Below are positions 59,110 through 64,000 of a DNA stretch of 64,000 bases, piece after piece; position 1 is the first letter of the stretch, and the number at the start of each line of letters is the position of its first letter. The notes under the pieces are model-generated. The model saw only the letters and a program-made list of their open reading frames with translations. It was not told the origin of the DNA and did not search any database. Location: NCBI RefSeq assembly GCF_010365865.1, contig NZ_CP048020.1, forward strand, positions 434,001-498,000, written 5' to 3'. A program made the translations under genes and the position numbers. This stretch comes from Treponema vincentii (GTDB lineage: Bacteria > Spirochaetota > Spirochaetia > Treponematales > Treponemataceae).

Positions 59110-59685
59110 TTATGCATCTGCTTTCGGAACAATGAGCGAACGCCGTAAAAGTTCGTCTATGATAAGCCCTACAATGAGATCGGGAGTGTACCGTTCCGTA
59201 TCGATCAGCATATCGGCAAAGGCATAATCGGTATTGTCGATATTATACAGCTCTTTGTACCGGCGGGTGTCGTCGCTGTCCCGCATCGCGGTAAACTCTT
59301 TGATATGCTCAAGGCTCCCCCCCTCCCGTTGAAAGATACGTTCCGCGCGTACTTCTTCAGAGGCATAAAGGTACACTTTTAAATCCGCCTCTTTCAGCAT
59401 CCAAATCGCAAGGCGGGAACCGAGTACACACGATGATTTCAGCGCCTGTTCAACTTGGCGGTTATCGACAATACGGTCAAAACTGAAATCGGTCTTTGCT
59501 TGTTCAATGACTTGCTTTAACGGCATATCCAATTCTTTTGCGAGACTTCTAAAGGTGTAATTGATGCACGGAATACCCAACGTATCGGCCAGCAAGGTAG
59601 AGACCGTTGTGTTGCCGCAGCCGGAAGCGCCTGAGATCGCAATGCGCAGCTCTTTTTTTGCAGGAATAGCATAGTCGTTTTTCAT
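59110..59685 (-). CDS. Cytidylate kinase-like protein
   Basis: A 191-residue P-loop kinase of the archaeal-type cytidylate kinase (Cmk2/AAA_18) class. The P-loop is IAISGASGCGNTTVSTLL, in which GNTT replaces the common GKT/S pattern, so the usual P-loop lysine is Asn; LGSRLAIWMLKEADLKVYLY and ASEEVRAERIFQRE follow. It would phosphorylate CMP or a related nucleotide. The ATG at 59685 has GAGGG eight bases upstream; a second ATG at 59700 overlaps the yicC stop and is possible. The altered P-loop lysine deserves attention. Confidence 0.7.
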   Translation of the reverse strand: MKNDYAIPAKKELRIAISGASGCGNTTVSTLLADTLGIPCINYTFRSLAKELDMPLKQVIEQAKTDFSFDRIVDNRQVEQALKSSCVLGSRLAIWMLKEADLKVYLYASEEVRAERIFQREGGSLEHIKEFTAMRDSDDTRRYKELYNIDNTDYAFADMLIDTERYTPDLIVGLIIDELLRRSLIVPKADA

Positions 59686-59696
59686 CAGTGTATCCC

Positions 59697-60563
59697 TCAT
59701 TCGATATTATGAGCCTGCTCGCGGATATTTTCCAGAGCATCCTTAGCGGAGATTACCGCTTGTCCGATTTCCGTCAGCTGATTTTTGGAGCCGATGGTGT
59801 TAATCTCCCGATTGATTTCCTGACATAAAAAATCAATTCTTCGACCGGGAGCTTCGTTTTCCGTAATTTCTTTTTCTAAAGCGGCAATATGCGCTTTTGC
59901 CCGTATAATTTCTTCATTGATTGTATACTTAACAAGCAACGCCGCGACTTCCTGCATAACACGCTGCGGATCCGGTTCACGCTCCATCAATTCGGAAAAT
60001 TTCTTTTTCAACATCGTAGAAAAAAGTTCTTCCATCCTTGCAGCGTGCCGCTCAATCTCCGCAACCGAGTTGGAAAGTACGGCAAGCATTTTCCGTATGT
60101 CTGCGGATAATGCCTTACCTTCTTCAATCCTGCACGTGTTGAATTTTTCAGTCAACTCATCGAGGAGAGGAATAAGAGCGTGTTGCCAAAGCTCCTTATC
60201 AAAATTTTTATCGATTTGCAGCACTCCCTCTTGCCGTAAAATCAGGTCGAGCGTGATTTGATTTTCCATTCCGAGCGCATGAGCGATATCGGCGATGGAT
60301 TTATAGTACGCTTGTGCAAGGGTAATATTGGGTAGAATGGGCTGCTCATTGTGTAATTTTTTTAAGCGGAGATAAAAATCGACTTTACCTCGTATAATAC
60401 GCTTGGAAAAATACTTACGCAAAAACGGTTCGAGCTGAGTCATCGTAGACGGAATATTGATGTTGAGATCCAAAAATCGAGAGTTATAGCTTTTCAGTTC
60501 GCAGGAAATGTCGGTACCGTTCACAATGCCGTCAAGGTAGGCATAGCTTGTCATGCTCTTCAT
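59697..60563 (-). CDS. yicC: YicC/YloC family endoribonuclease
   Basis: A 288-residue YicC-type protein, a family shown to have endoribonuclease activity and to promote RNA decay. The characteristic start MKSMTSYAYLDG, the KSYNSRFLDLNI segment, KVDFYLRL and the C-terminal GRRIDFLCQEINREINTIGS are all visible. It overlaps murC by four bases at its start and the kinase gene at its end, so murC-yicC-kinase form a tight minus-strand operon. Confidence 0.9.
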   Translation of the reverse strand: MKSMTSYAYLDGIVNGTDISCELKSYNSRFLDLNINIPSTMTQLEPFLRKYFSKRIIRGKVDFYLRLKKLHNEQPILPNITLAQAYYKSIADIAHALGMENQITLDLILRQEGVLQIDKNFDKELWQHALIPLLDELTEKFNTCRIEEGKALSADIRKMLAVLSNSVAEIERHAARMEELFSTMLKKKFSELMEREPDPQRVMQEVAALLVKYTINEEIIRAKAHIAALEKEITENEAPGRRIDFLCQEINREINTIGSKNQLTEIGQAVISAKDALENIREQAHNIE

Positions 60564-62011
60564 ACGCGCGCCTTTTCGAGTAAGTCGTTATAAACGGCGC
60601 GGCCGAGTTTCCAATTATCGCCTGCTCCAACGGTGATAAATAAGTCGCCTGAACGCAGTTCATGTTCTACAAAGTCCTTTGCGTCCATAATCTCTTCAAA
60701 GTAATAAACCCGTTTGCGCCGCTTTTTCATTTGGTCGAACAAAGTTTTGCCGTTTATCGATCCGTTGTATTTTTCCCGTGCCGAAGCATATATCTTATGC
60801 AGGATAACCGTATCGGCGTAGGAAAAGGCGTCGGCAAATTCGGGAAGCAGCGCTGCGGTACGCGAATAGGTATGCGACATAAAATCCGCGATAATCCGAC
60901 GTTTAGGATAAAAGTCATGTATACCTTTGAGCGTTTTATAAATTGCGGTCGGATGGTGTCCGTAATCGTCCATGAAGAGGATGCCGTTGACTTCGCCCAA
61001 AATTTCACTGCGCCGTTTTGCCCCCTTAAACGAAGCGAGGCTGTTTCTGATCGTGGTGAGATCGGCGGCGGTAACCTCTTTTCGCTCCTGCTTGATAAGT
61101 CCGATTACCAGCGCGATAGCGGCGGCGGCATTGAGGACGCTGTGCTCTCCCGGAATACCAATGCGGAATTCTCCGCCGAAGCCGCGCAGAGAAAAAACCG
61201 ACTGCCCGTTTTGGATGCCGAGGGTTTTAATCCCGTAATCGCCGTGTGCCGTTTTTCCATAAGGCGTTAAGACAAGATCGGGACGGGAAGAAAATGTCAA
61301 TTTTGCCGCCTCCCGCGCTCCCGCATCATCGGAGCAATAGATCAGTTCGTTGAACTGGGGCAGGCGGTCGATATACTGTAAAAAGGCGGTTAATATGTCT
61401 TCGTATTTAGGATAGTAGTCCTGATGATCGCTTTCGATGCTGGTAAGCACGATTTTTTGAGGATGAAAAATTAAAAAGTTGCGTTTATATTCGCACGTTT
61501 CAGCCACAAAATACTTTGAACCGTTGATAACCGTACACCCGCCGCCGAAGTTGGACACGGCGCTTCCCGCCAATACGGAGGCGCTTAAATGTAAGTCCTT
61601 TAAAAGAGTACCTGCGATACCGGTAGTCGTTGTTTTGCCGTGTACGCCTGCAATACCTGCCGAATAGCTGTGCTCGGAAAAAGCGCCGAGTGCTTCGGGA
61701 TAGCTCATGCGCGGGAGATTTTGCTCCGCAGCGGCATGCAGCTCCGGATTTTTGTCGGGCGTATACGCCGTTGAATATATGATAAGCTGAGTTGAAGCGG
61801 GAATATTTGAAGGGTCAAACGGACTGCTGACCGGTATGTGCAGCTTGCGCAGCAGCGCATCGGTATAAAATTCATCGCTGACATCGCTGCCGGTCAGCTT
61901 TGCCCCCCGCGAAACGAGCAGTTCCGCCAAGGCTGCCATACCGGTTCCTTTAATACCGATCATGTGTATATGATAGCCGGAAAGGTTTTCAGGTAAACGT
62001 GTTACAATCAT
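60560..62011 (-). CDS. murC: UDP-N-acetylmuramate-L-alanine ligase
   Basis: Adds L-alanine to UDP-MurNAc, the first amino-acid step of peptidoglycan synthesis. The 483-residue protein has the Rossmann start HMIGIKGTGMAALAELL, the ATP loop GVHGKTTTTGIAG, and the C-terminal MDDYGHHPTAIYKT. The similar Mpl ligase is an alternative, but nothing specific points to it. I choose the ATG at 62011 over upstream starts at 62023 and 62050 because conserved sequence begins soon after it; there is no ribosome site and the promoter is very close. Confidence 0.88.
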   Translation of the reverse strand: MIVTRLPENLSGYHIHMIGIKGTGMAALAELLVSRGAKLTGSDVSDEFYTDALLRKLHIPVSSPFDPSNIPASTQLIIYSTAYTPDKNPELHAAAEQNLPRMSYPEALGAFSEHSYSAGIAGVHGKTTTTGIAGTLLKDLHLSASVLAGSAVSNFGGGCTVINGSKYFVAETCEYKRNFLIFHPQKIVLTSIESDHQDYYPKYEDILTAFLQYIDRLPQFNELIYCSDDAGAREAAKLTFSSRPDLVLTPYGKTAHGDYGIKTLGIQNGQSVFSLRGFGGEFRIGIPGEHSVLNAAAAIALVIGLIKQERKEVTAADLTTIRNSLASFKGAKRRSEILGEVNGILFMDDYGHHPTAIYKTLKGIHDFYPKRRIIADFMSHTYSRTAALLPEFADAFSYADTVILHKIYASAREKYNGSINGKTLFDQMKKRRKRVYYFEEIMDAKDFVEHELRSGDLFITVGAGDNWKLGRAVYNDLLEKARV

Positions 62012-62021
62012 AGATGGACAC

Positions 62022-62050
62022 ATAATAATGAAAAAGCCTGTTTTAAACAA
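62022..62050 (-). promoter_or_regulatory. Promoter of murC-yicC
   Basis: On the minus strand TTGTTT (62045-62050), 17-base spacer, TATTAT (62022-62027), ten bases before the ATG at 62011. A transcript would have a leader of only a few bases. Confidence 0.55.
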
Positions 62051-62081
62051 GGAGAAATTTTAGCAAGGCTTTAACAAGGGC

Positions 62082-62110
62082 TTGACATCGAATACCGTCT
62101 TGTGTACTAT
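62082..62110 (+). promoter_or_regulatory. Promoter of tRNA-Arg
   Basis: TTGACA (62082-62087), 17-base spacer, TACTAT (62105-62110), 12 bases before the tRNA. Confidence 0.75.
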
Positions 62111-62122
62111 AAAAAAGCCTTT

Positions 62123-62196
62123 GGGACTATAGCTCAGCTGGATAGAGCGTCAGATTCCGGATCTGAAGGCCGGCGGTTCGAATCCGCCTAGTCTCA
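62123..62196 (+). tRNA. tRNA-Arg (CCG)
   Basis: Seventy-four bases fold as a cloverleaf. The anticodon loop TTCCGGA gives anticodon CCG, reading CGG. The T arm GGCGGTTCGAATCCGCC and acceptor stem GGGACTA/TAGTCTC (one G-T pair) are clear. CCA is not encoded. Confidence 0.93.
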
Positions 62197-62303
62197 TTCT
62201 TTTAATAATATTAAACTTCTTGTTGTTTCCCGTATTTCATGCCTGCCTTGTTAGGTCTATTTTAACCGGTCTGTTGACCATTATATTTTTTGAAGGAAAT
62301 AAA

Positions 62304-63647
62304 ATGATAGCCGGACAAAGAAATAGTGACCTGACGGAAGGAATTATCTGGAAATTACTGATTATATTTACCGTACCGATTTTGGTGGGGAATTTTTTTC
62401 AGCATTTATATACAACAGCCGATGCGGTGATTATCGGACGTTTTACCGGTAAAGAAGGTCTTGCAGCAATCGATTCCGTTTTCAGCTTGTTAAAATTACC
62501 GGTTAATCTGTTCAGCGGATTATCGGCAGGCTCCTCAATTTTAATTTCACAGCTATACGGGGCAAAAAAATACGGCGAGCTGTCAAAAACAATACACACG
62601 GCGCTGATGCTTACGCTCATTACCGGAGCGCTTTTATCGGTTACCGGAGTGTTATTATCTCCCGCGCTGCTGGTAATGATGGACGTTCCCGCCGATATTT
62701 TTGATGCAACATTGCTCTATGTCCGGATATACTTCGGCGATATGCTGATCTCGCTTTTTTATAATATTGCTGCAGGAATTTTACGGGCAATGGGAAATGC
62801 ACAAACGCCGTTTTATGCGTTGGTGGTTTCAAGCGGAATAAATGTTATACTCGACATTGTATTTATCGGTGTGTTCAAGTGGGGGATCGGCGGGGCAGCT
62901 TTCGCAACCGTGCTTGCACAATTATGCAGCGCAGTAATTCTTTTCGTTACTCTTTCAAAAAAAAGCAGCTTATGCCCGCTGCATATTTCACAGCTGAAAT
63001 TGTATGGCTCTGCGGCTGCGGCTATTGCAAAACTGGGTATCCCGATAGGATTGCAATCAATACTTTTCCCGATAGCTAATATGATCATTCAAGCGCGGAT
63101 AAACGGTACCGGTACGGAACATATTGCTGCATGGGCGTTATGCGGGAAATTGGATTTTCTGATTTGGATTTCGATTGAAGCAATGACAACCGCTGTTTCT
63201 ACGTTTGTCGCACAAAACTACGGGGCGAAAAAATACGATAGGGTAAATACCGGGATCCGTACCGGGTTATTGATAGGGGTAACGGTCATCGGGATATTAA
63301 GTGCAATCCTGTATTTTTGGTGTGTGCCGTTGGGAAAGCTCTTTATCGGCGCCGAAGATTACGGTGTTCTTACCACTATGGAGCGGCTGATGCACTTGAT
63401 TGCGCCCTTTTATACGGTATTCGTATTTTCGGAGACTTTGTCTGCAGCAATGTACGGAATCGGCGAAACATTTAAACCGATGATTATTACGCTACTTGGA
63501 ATCTGTGTTTTTCGAATACTGTGGATATGGTGTGTCGTACCGCTGTATCCTTCGATTGAAGTAATCGTGTGGGCGTTTCCTGCATCTTGGAGTTTAACTA
63601 CTGTCGCATTTATTGTTGCATATCTGCGATTGCGGAGAAATATATGA
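62304..63647 (+). CDS. MATE family efflux transporter
   Basis: A 447-residue, twelve-helix exporter of the MATE family, using Na+ or H+ to expel cationic compounds. Typical stretches include LTEGIIWKLLIIFTVPILVG, NFFQHLYTTADAVIIGRF, and in the second half STFVAQNYGAKKYDRV. GAAGGAAA precedes the ATG at 62304; the longer frame to 62220 overlaps the end of the tRNA-Arg spacer and lacks support. It overlaps the next gene by four bases. Substrate unknown. Confidence 0.88.
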   Translation: MIAGQRNSDLTEGIIWKLLIIFTVPILVGNFFQHLYTTADAVIIGRFTGKEGLAAIDSVFSLLKLPVNLFSGLSAGSSILISQLYGAKKYGELSKTIHTALMLTLITGALLSVTGVLLSPALLVMMDVPADIFDATLLYVRIYFGDMLISLFYNIAAGILRAMGNAQTPFYALVVSSGINVILDIVFIGVFKWGIGGAAFATVLAQLCSAVILFVTLSKKSSLCPLHISQLKLYGSAAAAIAKLGIPIGLQSILFPIANMIIQARINGTGTEHIAAWALCGKLDFLIWISIEAMTTAVSTFVAQNYGAKKYDRVNTGIRTGLLIGVTVIGILSAILYFWCVPLGKLFIGAEDYGVLTTMERLMHLIAPFYTVFVFSETLSAAMYGIGETFKPMIITLLGICVFRILWIWCVVPLYPSIEVIVWAFPASWSLTTVAFIVAYLRLRRNI

Positions 63648-64000
63648 AAATTATTTTTATTACCGGTGTGTCCGGAACGATGGGATCCGAAGCATTAAAA
63701 CAGATTGCTCAAACGGGAGCATTCCGTTGTCGTGTTCTATTACGACCTAAAAAGGCGAATATAAAGCTGGCAAAAAAGCTTCAGAAAAACGAAAACATTG
63801 AAGTGTTGTTCGGTGATATACAAAACTGCGAAGACTGTCTTGTCGGCGTAAAAGATGCAGACTATGTGCTTCACTGCGCAGCGATTATTCCTCCGGCAGC
63901 CGACCACAATCATGATGCTGCATTCCGTACGAATTGGCTTGGAACTCAAAACCTGCTGAATGCTGTGGTAGAAAGCAGGCAAATCGAAAAGACAAAATTC
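63644..64000 (+). CDS. NAD(P)-dependent epimerase/dehydratase, 5' part
   Basis: The first 119 codons of an extended short-chain dehydrogenase, cut by the window edge. The Rossmann motif is IIFITGVSGTMGSEALKQI, followed by FGDIQNCED and DYVLHCAAIIPP, as in NAD(P)-binding nucleotide-sugar epimerases and related enzymes. The ATG overlaps the MATE stop (ATGA), so the two are probably co-translated. Without the active-site YxxxK region the reaction cannot be suggested. Confidence 0.8.
   Translation, partial: MKIIFITGVSGTMGSEALKQIAQTGAFRCRVLLRPKKANIKLAKKLQKNENIEVLFGDIQNCEDCLVGVKDADYVLHCAAIIPPAADHNHDAAFRTNWLGTQNLLNAVVESRQIEKTKF

Noticed and set aside
60662-61270. 202-codon plus-strand ORF
   Set aside because: Antisense shadow of murC.

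Overview
The window looks like chromosome from a spirochaete of the genus Treponema, probably a host-associated (for example oral) species. This is inferred from gene content and not from any database search. Pointers are a very long SpiroCoCo-type coiled-coil protein, a class I lysyl-tRNA synthetase, a carD-ispD-ispF cluster, a TpF1-like Dps, HPr with HPr kinase, a cyclophilin-FKBP fusion isomerase, two-gene TldD/TldE, and the order rpmH-rnpA-yidD-yidC-jag followed by yajC-secD-secF. Base composition is moderate in housekeeping genes and clearly more AT-rich in two accessory patches (about 7.5-11.1 kb and 55.9-58.2 kb).

Layout: 0.2-6.4 kb holds an RNA helicase and a fatty-acid synthesis cluster (fabH, fabD, fabG, fabF, fabZ with a broken frame). 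6.7-11.1 kb is an accessory patch: esterase, an overlapping GIY-YIG/DUF6884-like pair, a transglutaminase-like membrane protein, two small genes, and a higBA locus whose toxin is deleted. 11.2-17.8 kb carries tldD-tldE, a decayed MFS gene, an alpha-amylase-family enzyme, a TetR regulator with a striking operator and a HAD phosphatase. 17.9-28.3 kb carries the coiled-coil protein, carD-ispD-ispF, a secreted glycoside-hydrolase-like protein, a CAP lipoprotein and a SpoIIE-type phosphatase. 28.4-38.1 kb holds initiator tRNA, dps, the rpmH operon, a secreted isomerase (two frameshifts) and the Sec accessory genes yajC-secD-secF, so membrane-protein insertion and export genes are concentrated here. 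38.2-46.5 kb is a minus-strand run: comF-like, lipoprotein, ffh, ndk, glgP, glgX. 46.7-55.8 kb carries an RsbW/cNMP fusion, hprK, ptsH, holA, lysS, a UPRT-like gene, a TPR protein and a Na+-dependent transporter. 55.9-58.2 kb looks like a small integron cassette cluster with two attC-like sites and no integrase. 58.2-64 kb carries a clusterless MutY-like glycosylase, cmk-like, yicC, murC, tRNA-Arg, a MATE exporter and the start of an SDR gene.

The most unusual content is between the genes. I see four families of dispersed structured DNA: (A) short CTCTAAAAACT hairpins, six copies; (B) nested long palindromes ending in CATCAGGC/GCCTGATG, three copies; (C) multi-hairpin elements whose stems differ in sequence but keep their pairing and even a single bulged purine, three copies; (D) elements bounded by inverted CCTTTTGAAAA-type ends, three copies. 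Family C shows compensatory variation and is the best candidate for an undescribed structured RNA or mobile element. A second theme is a set of genes without Shine-Dalgarno sequences whose -10 box lies only 7-10 bases before the ATG, suggesting leaderless or nearly leaderless transcripts (HAD phosphatase, carD, DUF4015-like, CAP lipoprotein, hprK, murC).

Three genes have broken frames, two at homopolymers in genes expected to be functional (fabZ, isomerase) and one in a cassette gene. Assembly error is as likely as real mutation there.
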